Source: Peptococcaceae bacterium
GTDB taxonomy: Bacteria > Bacillota > DSM-12270 > Thermacetogeniales > Thermacetogeniaceae
Assembly (NCBI GenBank): GCA_003132605.1
Contig: PKYJ01000083.1
Location: 5,910 to 18,851, forward strand
Direction: 5' to 3'
Length of the DNA stretch: 12,942 nt
Below are positions 7,000 to 12,941 of the stretch, in pieces. Each line of letters starts with the position of its first letter. The stretch's first letter is position 1. The position numbers and the translations under genes were made by a program. The notes below the pieces were generated by a model that worked only from the letters and a program-made list of their open reading frames with translations, searched no databases and was not told the DNA's origin.

Positions 7000-8274
7000 T
7001 CACGAGAGGTCGTGTTCTTTCTTGATCACTCCACTGTCCAGCGCATCACGCAGGTAGCGCGCCTTCTGCGGCGGCGACTCCTCGCCATCCTGTTCATCAT
7101 TGCCTGTCGTATCTGCGTCCTTTTTCTCCGAGTTCCGGTTGAAAAACTGGGCGAAACGGCTGCTGCCGCCCTTGTTCACGGAAGGGGGGACGGTATAGGC
7201 CGTCTTTTCATCGCTTGACATACGGTTGTTGACGGTGTTCATGATCTCCGTCAGCGTGGCCGGGCTGACCCGGTGGTATAACACCAGAGGCAGGACAGCC
7301 ATGATATCGCTGATCATCATCTGGTTCCGCTTTCTCAGCGCTGCATGGAGCAGGGCCGCCTGGGTGATCGCCTCCAGCGCCCGCAGGCTTTCAATGTTGA
7401 AGTTGATATAGATGCTGGCCAGGAAGTTGGTCAGGTATTCAGGCATGGCCAGATCGCTCTGGTCTGCGATGTTGGCGATATCCTGCCGGAACTTCTGGAG
7501 GCGTTTGACCTCCTGGGGTGAGAGGTCGCGGTCGCCGTTTGACTGCTCGTTCTTGACGGCCTCGTTGGTCAACAGGATATCGACCACCGCCTCTGTGGTA
7601 GAGGGGCGTCCCATCGGCACTACCAGGTCAAAGCGGTCCGAGAGCTGCCGCCTGATCTCGGTCAGGGGGCCGGGCTCTTCATCCGGATTGGAGGCTGCCC
7701 AGACGGAAACCGAAACCGGCACCTCCACCACCGGCAGACCGGTCTCCTCGATCTGCACCCGGCCCGGCTTGGTCCCCATCACGTCTAAAAGCACGTCGGT
7801 GATCTCCGGCGAGGTATCAGCCAGGCGGTTGATCTCATCCACAAAGATGATCCCACGGTGCGCCTGGGGGATTATGCCGGGCAGCAGGGCGGCCTCCGGC
7901 TGGGATGGGTTGGTCAGCTTACCCAGGTCGATGCTGCCCGCAACGGTGCCGATTTTCGCCGAATGGGAGATCTCCAGAAACGGCACCGGTATTTGCTCTG
8001 TACCTAGGGCGGCGATCTCTGCCTGTGGCAGGTCTTTGTGGATCGGGCAGTGTGGCTGCCCGGGATCGCAGTTGTAGAGGCAATCCTTGATCCGTGTGAT
8101 GAGGGGCAGGAACTGCTTGACCGAGCGCATGATGGTGGTCTTTCCGGTTCCCCTGAGCCCTTCTGCGTGGACGTGTAGCGGTGTCCCTCTCAAGGTGGAA
8201 ACCAGCGACATTTCAACTGCCAGGAAAAGAGGGCTGTTCCCGTTATGTCGCGTCAACTGCAGGTATGTCTTCAT
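7000..8274 (-). CDS. AAA+ ATPase, magnesium-chelatase ChlI/BchI-like, 424 aa
   Basis: Hexamer-forming type AAA+ ATPase. Walker A GLRGTGKT is at 39-46, Walker B FVDE at 144-147, sensor 1 ASN at 194-196 and the likely arginine finger in QLSDRFD (Arg214). Two stretches are close to ChlI/BchI family marks: AGSIDLGKL (about 112-120) and PGIIPQAHRGIIFVDEINRL (about 132-151). A cysteine group, Cys65, Cys69 and Cys76, lies after the Walker A helix and could bind zinc or an iron-sulfur cluster. The C-terminal lid is followed by a charged, Asp/Lys-rich tail. I chose ATG 8274 because GGGAG at 8283-8287 lies 8 bp upstream and the fold begins there; an in-frame ATG at 8328 has no such support. First gene of an operon with the VWA protein. 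Family assignment is firm; physiological substrate is unknown. Confidence 0.88.
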   Translation of the reverse strand: MKTYLQLTRHNGNSPLFLAVEMSLVSTLRGTPLHVHAEGLRGTGKTTIMRSVKQFLPLITRIKDCLYNCDPGQPHCPIHKDLPQAEIAALGTEQIPVPFLEISHSAKIGTVAGSIDLGKLTNPSQPEAALLPGIIPQAHRGIIFVDEINRLADTSPEITDVLLDVMGTKPGRVQIEETGLPVVEVPVSVSVWAASNPDEEPGPLTEIRRQLSDRFDLVVPMGRPSTTEAVVDILLTNEAVKNEQSNGDRDLSPQEVKRLQKFRQDIANIADQSDLAMPEYLTNFLASIYINFNIESLRALEAITQAALLHAALRKRNQMMISDIMAVLPLVLYHRVSPATLTEIMNTVNNRMSSDEKTAYTVPPSVNKGGSSRFAQFFNRNSEKKDADTTGNDEQDGEESPPQKARYLRDALDSGVIKKEHDLS

Positions 8275-8500
8275 GTCTGCGTCTCCCTTTTCATTATGTC
8301 TGCGAGTAGTCATCGTGGGAAGCATCACGAAGATATTTTAATCTTTTCTGAGACAAAAAGAAACAAGAATATTTTACGTCGATTCGAGTAATAGCTAGGC
8401 ATAATGGCAGATGGCGGTCTTTTTCAGGTAGATCTTCCATGATACCCGGCTGCATTAGCATGGTAACGGTTCAACTATTTCTTGAGAAAGGGTGATGGGT
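8275..8500. promoter_or_regulatory. Divergent regulatory region between AAA+/VWA operon and HTH gene
   Basis: About 225 bp separate the preferred starts of two divergent genes, so both promoters should lie here. The centre (8330-8400) is AT-rich. CATAAT at 8400-8405 is a possible -10 box for the plus-strand HTH gene. No well-spaced -35 was found for it, and no clear promoter was found on the minus strand. Confidence 0.35.
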
Positions 8501-8737
8501 ATGAGCGAATACAGGGACCAACCGGACGGACACGGTCCACCCTGGGGATGGCAGTCCAGTTTGGAGTACATGGCACGGGAGACGGGCGTCGATTTCAACC
8601 GGTTTCTGGAGCTTGTAAAAGATCAGGTCCCGGACGACCGGATGGCGGCCATACTTGGGGTCAGTCCCCGAACTGTCAGGAGCCTGAGAGAACATTTTGC
8701 TGAATTCGGCCTGGATTCAGTCCAGGGCCAGGACTGA
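8501..8737 (+). CDS. Small helix-turn-helix protein, 78 aa
   Basis: A small soluble protein whose C-terminal half (about residues 43-66, VPDDRMAAILGVSPRTVRSL and on) reads as a helix-turn-helix: DDRMAAILG as first helix, VSP turn, RTVRSLREHF as recognition helix. The N-terminal 20 residues are Gly/Pro/Trp-rich and probably flexible. Three in-frame starts lie close together (GTG 8492, ATG 8495, ATG 8501). ATG 8501 has the best spacing from AAAGGG at 8487-8492. Its divergent position beside the AAA+/VWA operon makes it a candidate regulator of that operon, which is inference. It could also be a small DNA- or RNA-binding protein with another role. No named family recognised. Confidence 0.7.
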   Translation: MSEYRDQPDGHGPPWGWQSSLEYMARETGVDFNRFLELVKDQVPDDRMAAILGVSPRTVRSLREHFAEFGLDSVQGQD

Positions 8738-8820
8738 TAGCATAATGCCTGGCAGGGTTTTCTGCAGTAAATTAATGAAATAGAATCTGTCTGAGGGCCG
8801 AAGGTTCGTGTCAACTTACC

Positions 8821-8839
8821 TGGTATGGTATGGTATAAT
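8821..8839 (+). promoter_or_regulatory. Predicted extended -10 promoter of trxA, with TGGTA triplet repeat
   Basis: TATAAT at 8834-8839 is a consensus -10 box preceded by TGG (8831-8833), a perfect extended -10. The -35 region (around 8811-8816) is poor. TGGTA is repeated three times in tandem at 8821-8835 and runs into the -10 box. The -10 box is about 50 bp before the thioredoxin start. Confidence 0.6.
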
Positions 8840-8888
8840 ATGCCTGTGTCACTGTTATTACAAAAATGATGATTAAGGGAGTGTGTTC

Positions 8889-9218
8889 ATGAGCCAGAAT
8901 ATCGTTACCCTGACTGACGCCAATTTCAGCGCTGAGATGGGCAAGGAGCCGCTTCCCGTGCTGGTGGACTTCTGGGCCAGTTGGTGCGGCCCCTGCCAGA
9001 TGATGGCCCCGGTGTTGGAGAAAGTAGCCGAGGATTTTTCCGGGCGCCTGGTGGTAGGTAAGCTCAATGTCGACGAAAATCAGGCCACATCCAGGCAGTT
9101 CAACGTGATGAGCATCCCCACCCTGATCATCTTCAAGAACGGGGCGGAGCAAACCAGGATTACCGGGTTCAGGCCACAGGATGAGATCGGCCGGCTGCTC
9201 AACCAGGCTCTCACCTAA
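8889..9218 (+). CDS. trxA: Thioredoxin, 109 aa
   Basis: Cytoplasmic dithiol-disulfide oxidoreductase that reduces protein disulfides and is itself reduced by thioredoxin reductase. The classical active site WCGPC is at 32-36 within VDFWASWCGPCQ, and the cis-proline is Pro77 in SIPTL. Length of 109 aa is typical. ATG 8889 is preferred over an in-frame GTG at 8883, which lies within the AAGGGAGTG ribosome binding site (8875-8883). A consensus extended -10 promoter lies upstream. rarA starts 34 bp after the stop codon, so both are likely co-transcribed up to the terminator after rarA. Confidence 0.95.
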   Translation: MSQNIVTLTDANFSAEMGKEPLPVLVDFWASWCGPCQMMAPVLEKVAEDFSGRLVVGKLNVDENQATSRQFNVMSIPTLIIFKNGAEQTRITGFRPQDEIGRLLNQALT

Positions 9219-9252
9219 GCCAACGGCCAACGACTATTATGAGGTTGTCGCA

Positions 9253-10587
9253 ATGGACTTGTTTGAATATGCCCAGGAGAAAAAGGCGGGCTTTGACGGC
9301 CCGTTGGCTTACCGCATGCGCCCCAGGACCCTGGACGAGTATGTTGGCCAGGCGCACTTGGTGGGCCCGGGGCGGATGCTTAATGTCGCCCTAAAGGAAG
9401 ATAGGCTTCCGTCAGCAATCTTCTACGGACCTCCGGGCACCGGAAAGACGAGCCTGGCCTGGATCATGGCGGAAACCACCCGGGCTCGCTTTATTCAGCT
9501 CGATGCCAGCAACTCCGGAGTTGCGGAATTGCGCAAGGTACTGGCGGAGGCCCAGGATCGTCTGAAACTGCACGACCAGCAGACCCTGCTCTTCATTGAC
9601 GAGATTCACCGCTTCAACAAGGCCCAGCAGGATGTGCTCCTGCCTGCGGTGGAAAGGGGATCTGTCGTGCTGGTGGGCGCCACCACCGAAAACCCCTATT
9701 TCTCGGTGAATGCCCCGCTCCTGTCCCGGACCCGGGTGTTGCCATTCTACCCCTTGGAACCGGAGCAACTGCGACAGATTTTGGAGAGCGCCCTGACGGA
9801 TCCCGAGCGGGGGCTGGGAAAACTGCGCATCGAGGTGGCCCCGGAGGCCATCCAGCACTGGCTGCGGGTATCCGGAGGCGATGCCCGGGTTCTGCTCAAC
9901 GCCCTGGAAGCCTCCCTGCGCATCGCCCGCCAGAAAACCGGCGCCGCCCCGGACAGCGCAATCCGGATCGGAGGCGATGAGGCCGCCGAGGCCGTGCAGC
10001 AGCGCCTGGTACTGTATGACAAGGACGGGGATGCCCATTATGATGTGATCTCCGCTTTTATCAAGTCGATGCGGGGGTCGGACCCGGATGCGGTGCTTCA
10101 CTGGTTGGCCCGCATGCTCAAGGCAGGCGAGAACCCGCGCTTTATTGCCAGGCGCATCGTGATCTGTGCCTCAGAGGATGTGGGGCTGGCGGATCCTCAG
10201 GCCTTGGTGGTTGCCAATGCTGCAGCCCAGGGAATCGAGTACGTGGGGATGCCGGAAGGAGAACTGCTGCTGGCGGAGGCAGCGATTTACATTGCCTGCG
10301 CACCGAAGAGCAACCGGGCCTACAAGGGGCTCACCGCTGCCAGGCAGGACCTGGAGCGGATGAACATCGGGACCGTACCCAAACATCTTCGGGATGCCAA
10401 TTACGGGAGCGCCAAAAAACTGGGGCATGGCCAGGGCTACCTGTATTCCCATAATTATCCTGGTGCTTACGTTGCCCAGCAATATCTGCCTGATACCCTC
10501 AAGGGAAGGAAATACTACGAGCCTTCGGAATCCGGCCATGAGAAGAAGATCAGAGAGCGCCTGGCACTCCTGCGCGACCCCAAGTAG
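9253..10587 (+). CDS. rarA: Replication-associated recombination protein A (RarA/MgsA), AAA+ ATPase, 445 aa
   Basis: Clamp-loader-like AAA+ protein that acts at stalled replication forks and interacts with single-stranded-DNA-binding protein. Order of motifs: N-terminal PLAYRMRPRTLDEYVGQ, Walker A GPPGTGKT at 59-66, Walker B LLFIDE at 112-117, sensor 1 GATTEN at 142-147 and the arginine finger in LLSRTRV (Arg159). The C-terminal MgsA tetramerisation region follows, with ARRIVICASEDVGLADPQAL, KSNRAYKG and the final HNYPGAYVAQQYLP segment. The length matches the family. ATG 9253 has GAGG 8 bp upstream; the frame open further upstream overlaps trxA and does not match the family. It follows trxA closely and is followed by a strong terminator. 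Confidence 0.96.
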   Translation: MDLFEYAQEKKAGFDGPLAYRMRPRTLDEYVGQAHLVGPGRMLNVALKEDRLPSAIFYGPPGTGKTSLAWIMAETTRARFIQLDASNSGVAELRKVLAEAQDRLKLHDQQTLLFIDEIHRFNKAQQDVLLPAVERGSVVLVGATTENPYFSVNAPLLSRTRVLPFYPLEPEQLRQILESALTDPERGLGKLRIEVAPEAIQHWLRVSGGDARVLLNALEASLRIARQKTGAAPDSAIRIGGDEAAEAVQQRLVLYDKDGDAHYDVISAFIKSMRGSDPDAVLHWLARMLKAGENPRFIARRIVICASEDVGLADPQALVVANAAAQGIEYVGMPEGELLLAEAAIYIACAPKSNRAYKGLTAARQDLERMNIGTVPKHLRDANYGSAKKLGHGQGYLYSHNYPGAYVAQQYLPDTLKGRKYYEPSESGHEKKIRERLALLRDPK

Positions 10588-10622
10588 ACGCCATCTGTTT
10601 GGTTTCTCCCCCTCAAGGGAAC

Positions 10623-10682
10623 AAACCGGTGCTTCCAGCCACGCCTGAAGGCTAAAGGCGGGGGCTTCAGCACCGGTTTTTT
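10623..10682 (+). terminator. Rho-independent terminator after rarA with unusual long loop
   Basis: An 11-bp perfect stem (AAACCGGTGCT at 10623-10633 with 10669-10679) is followed by six T residues (10677-10682). The 35-nt loop is itself GC-rich and contains a smaller stem, CGCC at 10642-10645 with GGCG at 10657-10660. It lies 36 bp after the rarA stop and should end the trxA-rarA transcript. The inner segment resembles a hairpin end of an IS200/IS605-type element. Confidence 0.85.
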
Positions 10683-10733
10683 AATGAATTTTTATTTTTA
10701 GGGGGGTAATAATAGTAGCAAGGAGATGGGCGA

Positions 10734-11222
10734 ATGCGCAGGGGCCGGGAGATTGTCGGGTTGCCGGTAATCAAGCTGTCAACGGGAAAAGTGTTGGGTT
10801 TGGTAACTGACCTCTCCTGGAACCATGATCAAAGAAAAATAAAGGCGATCAGCCTGGACACCGGAGGGGTTGTCTCCAGGGCGGAGCCTATTCCTGTTGG
10901 CGATATTGCTTTCATAGGCCAGGATTCAGTGACTGTAGCGGATGAAGCGACGACCGGAGGAAAAGCGAATAGCGACGGCGATAAGAGTATTGGCACTGTT
11001 GCCGGTGCCCTGGTGGTGACCGATACCGGGCGTAACCTGGGCACTTTGCAGGACCTGGTGTTCGATGACAATGGCGAATTACTGGTAGGGTATGAGGTCT
11101 CGGGCGGCCTCGTCGGAGATTTTATCTCCGGCAGGGATGTGCTGCCGCCGGAGGCGGTTTTGGTCTGGGGAGTGGAAGCTGTTGTGGTAGGGGATTTAAG
11201 CGGGAAGGAGGATGCAGAATAA
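10734..11222 (+). CDS. PRC-barrel domain protein, 162 aa
   Basis: Small soluble protein made of two PRC-barrel-like beta repeats. The first is at about 1-72 (REIVGLPVIKLSTGKVLGLVTDL ...), the second at about 84-155 (SIGTVAGALVVTDTGRNLG ... ISGRDVLPPEAVLVWG). They are joined by an Asp/Gly/Lys linker near 72-84. PRC barrels occur in photosystem H subunits, RimM and many uncharacterised Firmicute proteins, and usually mediate protein or RNA contacts. RBS AAGGAG lies 8 bp before ATG 10734. The stop codon TAA overlaps the ATG of the next gene (TAATG), so translation is coupled. The adjacent YtxH-like protein and permease suggest an envelope-related role, which is inference. Confidence 0.88.
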   Translation: MRRGREIVGLPVIKLSTGKVLGLVTDLSWNHDQRKIKAISLDTGGVVSRAEPIPVGDIAFIGQDSVTVADEATTGGKANSDGDKSIGTVAGALVVTDTGRNLGTLQDLVFDDNGELLVGYEVSGGLVGDFISGRDVLPPEAVLVWGVEAVVVGDLSGKEDAE

Positions 11223-11392
11223 TGCAGTGCCCAATCTGCCGGAGCCACCAGACAGGCAAAGTGGGTGCGGATCAGTATTATTGCTGGTCCTGTTTTGTCG
11301 AGTTCAGCACCCAAGGGGAGGGAGAAATCTACGAGATCAATGAAGATGGGAGCCTGATGGCCCTTGCTGTTCCCGTCGATGACGGCATGTGA
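11222..11392 (+). CDS. Small zinc-ribbon protein, 56 aa
   Basis: Starts MQCPIC at ATG 11222, sharing its A with the stop codon of the PRC-barrel gene. AAGGAGG at 11205-11211 lies 10 bp upstream, inside the end of the PRC gene. Two CxxC knuckles, CPIC (3-6) and CWSC (22-25), 15 residues apart, should bind one Zn2+ in a ribbon of the type seen in small transcription- or RNA-associated proteins. The rest is acidic: EGEIYEINEDGSL, then a short hydrophobic tail. The strong RBS, coupling and intact motif support a real gene. Function not recognised. Confidence 0.78.
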   Translation: MQCPICRSHQTGKVGADQYYCWSCFVEFSTQGEGEIYEINEDGSLMALAVPVDDGM

Positions 11393-11605
11393 ACTGCTCA
11401 TCATTAAGAGGAGTGGATGCGCGCCTCTTGGTGGAATGTCTCCTGGGTGGCGTCCTTTGATACTCCAGGTCTGGCCTGTTCTCAAACGGCATGCAGTCTT
11501 TTGGCGCATGTGTACGTTAGATGCATCATAGATCTGAGGCTTCCGCCCTCGCTTACGCTCGACGCAAGCAAGGTTTTCCATAAAAAAAACCGAGGAGTGA
11601 TCCAG
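11393..11605. other. 213-bp non-coding gap in the PRC-to-permease cluster
   Basis: No convincing gene. It contains small hairpin potentials: AAGAGG near 11405 with CCTCTT near 11424, the palindrome GATGCATC near 11530, and an imperfect stem around 11550-11575. A poly-A run of eight lies at 11583-11589, just before the ribosome binding site of the next gene. An open plus-strand frame from 11417 crosses it but has no ribosome binding site and no recognisable protein. It could be a leader for the YtxH-like gene or the relic of a lost gene. Confidence 0.45.
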
Positions 11606-11794
11606 TTGAACAGGCAAAATTATTGGAGCGGATTGTTTGCCGGCGGGATTATGGGGGTAATTCTGGGTATGTTCTTTGCTTCCCGCCACAGACCACAGCA
11701 GAAACTGTTGATGCAGTCGGGAGAGATCGGCAACCGCGCCAGGAAAGTAATGCGCGGGATCTCCCGGGGAATGGGGGATATGTTGCGCCGCTAG
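11606..11794 (+). CDS. YtxH-like small membrane protein, 62 aa
   Basis: Single-pass membrane protein. Residues 8-27 (SGLFAGGIMGVILGMFFASR) form a Gly-rich transmembrane segment, and the rest is a basic amphipathic C-terminal tail with many Arg, Lys and Met. This resembles the Firmicute YtxH/general-stress family in layout: a glycine-rich N-terminal helix and a charged tail. The start is TTG 11606, supported by GAGGAG at 11592-11597, 8 bp upstream; upstream in-frame starts lack such a site. The permease follows 69 bp later. Function in this family is poorly defined; a role at the membrane with the adjacent permease is inference. Confidence 0.72.
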   Translation: MNRQNYWSGLFAGGIMGVILGMFFASRHRPQQKLLMQSGEIGNRARKVMRGISRGMGDMLRR

Positions 11795-11798
11795 GATT

Positions 11799-11844
11799 GG
11801 TAGTTAGTGGTTTTCCAACGACCAATGGCTAACAACCAACCACC
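11799..11844. repeat. Inverted heptanucleotide repeat arrays between YtxH-like gene and permease
   Basis: Forward 7-mers GGTAGTT (11799) and AGTGGTT (11806) face four minus-strand 7-mers: GGTGGTT (11838-11844), GGTTGTT (11831-11837), AGCCATT (11824-11830) and GGTCGTT (11817-11823). They share a consensus near RGYNRTT. The array begins 5 bp after the YtxH-like stop codon and ends 5 bp before the permease ribosome binding site, so it fills most of the gap. ATTGGT (11796-11801) and ACCAAT (11821-11826) can pair within it. Confidence 0.7.
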
Positions 11845-11863
11845 ATCTAGGAGGCCGGAGCGC

Positions 11864-12883
11864 ATGAAGCGGCAAACTTTTCGCATCATCGTTCTCTGCC
11901 TCTTTGGCCTGGCTGCTGCATTCTTTGTATACCTGGTGCGATTACTGCTGATACCGTTTGCGATCGCCGCCTTGATAGCGTACCTGATCTATCCTCTCGT
12001 GCGCATGCTGGAAACCCGGGGAGTCAACCGGGCAAAAGCGATTCTGACTGTATATGCCGCGGGGATCATCCTGGCGGGCATTTTTTTGTTCCTGTTCATA
12101 CCCACCCTGTTCAATGAGACGAGGACATTCGAAAGCATCTTGCCGATTTACAGCAGCACCTGGATGGAGTTTCAGAATTATCTCAACCGCCTTTCCGACA
12201 GGGTGCTGCTCCCGCCCGAGGCCCGGCAGATCCTGGCGGAGATGTCCAGCCGCATCCGCAGCGGCCTGTATGAGCGGATGCTCAGCTTCGCCGAGGGCCT
12301 GCTCTCACTTCTCGCCCTGCTCCCCAGCTTTCTCCTGGCTCCATTCCTGGCGTATTATATGATCAAAGACTACGAGCGCCTCAAGAAGCGGTTCCTGGCC
12401 TTCCTGCCGCCGGAATTCCGCGGTGACCTGGTCCATTTCCTGAGGGAGGCGGACCTGATCTTCAGTAAGTTTTTGCGGGGGCACCTGTTGGTATCTGCAG
12501 TGGTTGGTTTTTTGACGGGGTTGGGAGCGGCGCTGATCGGGCTGCGGTTTTTTCTGCTGATCGGTATCTTCACCGCTCTGGCAGACCTGATTCCCTTCTT
12601 TGGGCCGATCATCGCCGCCTTTCCGGTGATCGGACTCGCCCTGGTGGAAAACCGTATGAAGGGGATCCTGATGCTGATTGTCTACCTGGCGGTGCAGCAG
12701 CTTGAAGGCTGTATCCTGGTGCCACGCCTGTTGGGAGACCAGATGGGACTGCACCCGCTGACGATGGTGCTGGTTTTATTGATCGGGGGATATTTCTTTG
12801 GCGCTCTCGGCCTGATCTTTGCGGTTCCGGTGACCTGCCTGATGCGAGTGGGACTGCGTTCGCTCTGGGACCGGAGCATCTAG
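11864..12883 (+). CDS. AI-2E family transporter (UPF0118/PerM-like permease), 339 aa
   Basis: Polytopic membrane protein. Hydrophobic segments lie at about residues 6-25, 27-48, 60-85, 148-170, 210-235, 240-265, 270-292 and 305-330, with a long soluble loop between the third and fourth (about 85-148). The family motif region around LLAPFLAYYMIKDYERLK, then FLRGHLLVSAVVG, DLIPFFGPIIAAFP and the late PRLLGDQMGLHPLTMVL are all present, typical of UPF0118/PerM. Some members export autoinducer-2; others are Na+/H+ antiporters or of unknown substrate, so function is uncertain. ATG 11864 is chosen because AGGAGG lies 9 bp upstream (11849-11854); the open frame further upstream lies in heptamer repeats. 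In Firmicutes this gene often precedes alaS; the window ends too soon to tell. Confidence 0.92.
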   Translation: MKRQTFRIIVLCLFGLAAAFFVYLVRLLLIPFAIAALIAYLIYPLVRMLETRGVNRAKAILTVYAAGIILAGIFLFLFIPTLFNETRTFESILPIYSSTWMEFQNYLNRLSDRVLLPPEARQILAEMSSRIRSGLYERMLSFAEGLLSLLALLPSFLLAPFLAYYMIKDYERLKKRFLAFLPPEFRGDLVHFLREADLIFSKFLRGHLLVSAVVGFLTGLGAALIGLRFFLLIGIFTALADLIPFFGPIIAAFPVIGLALVENRMKGILMLIVYLAVQQLEGCILVPRLLGDQMGLHPLTMVLVLLIGGYFFGALGLIFAVPVTCLMRVGLRSLWDRSI

Positions 12884-12909
12884 CCGTTGGTCGTGGGCGT
12901 TGCGATTAG
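12882..12909 (+). repeat. Heptanucleotide repeat array after permease
   Basis: Successive 7-mers AGCCGTT (12882), GGTCGTG (12889), GGCGTTG (12896) and CGATTAG (12903) begin inside the permease stop codon. The first two fit the RGYNRTT pattern seen at 11799-11844; the last two are degraded. If an inverted half exists it is weak or lies beyond the window. Confidence 0.45.
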
Positions 12910-12927
12910 TCTTTCCTTTCGAACCGC

Positions 12928-12941
12928 GCCCGCAAGCGGGC
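12928..12941 (+). terminator. GC-rich hairpin at window end, possible terminator stem
   Basis: GCCCGC at 12928-12933 pairs perfectly with GCGGGC at 12936-12941 around AA. It lies 45 bp after the permease stop. The window ends one base later, so a following T-tract cannot be seen. Confidence 0.4.

Noticed and set aside
8811..9230. Minus-strand frame of 139 codons antisense to thioredoxin
   Set aside because: Thioredoxin is unambiguous on the plus strand; the antisense frame has no support.
11393..11480. Possible T-box leader because of GGGTGG near 11454
   Set aside because: The conserved T-box stretch continues differently (expected ACCGCG after GGTGG), no antiterminator/terminator pair is present, and the next gene is not an amino-acid gene.
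11417..11605. N-terminal extension of the YtxH-like protein to ATG 11417
   Set aside because: No Shine-Dalgarno at a useful distance for 11417, the extension has no family resemblance, and TTG 11606 has GAGGAG at correct spacing.
10829..11689. Long minus-strand frame of 286 codons
   Set aside because: It lies antisense to the PRC-barrel, zinc-ribbon and YtxH-like genes, which have good ribosome binding sites and recognisable folds; its own product is low in recognisable domains.
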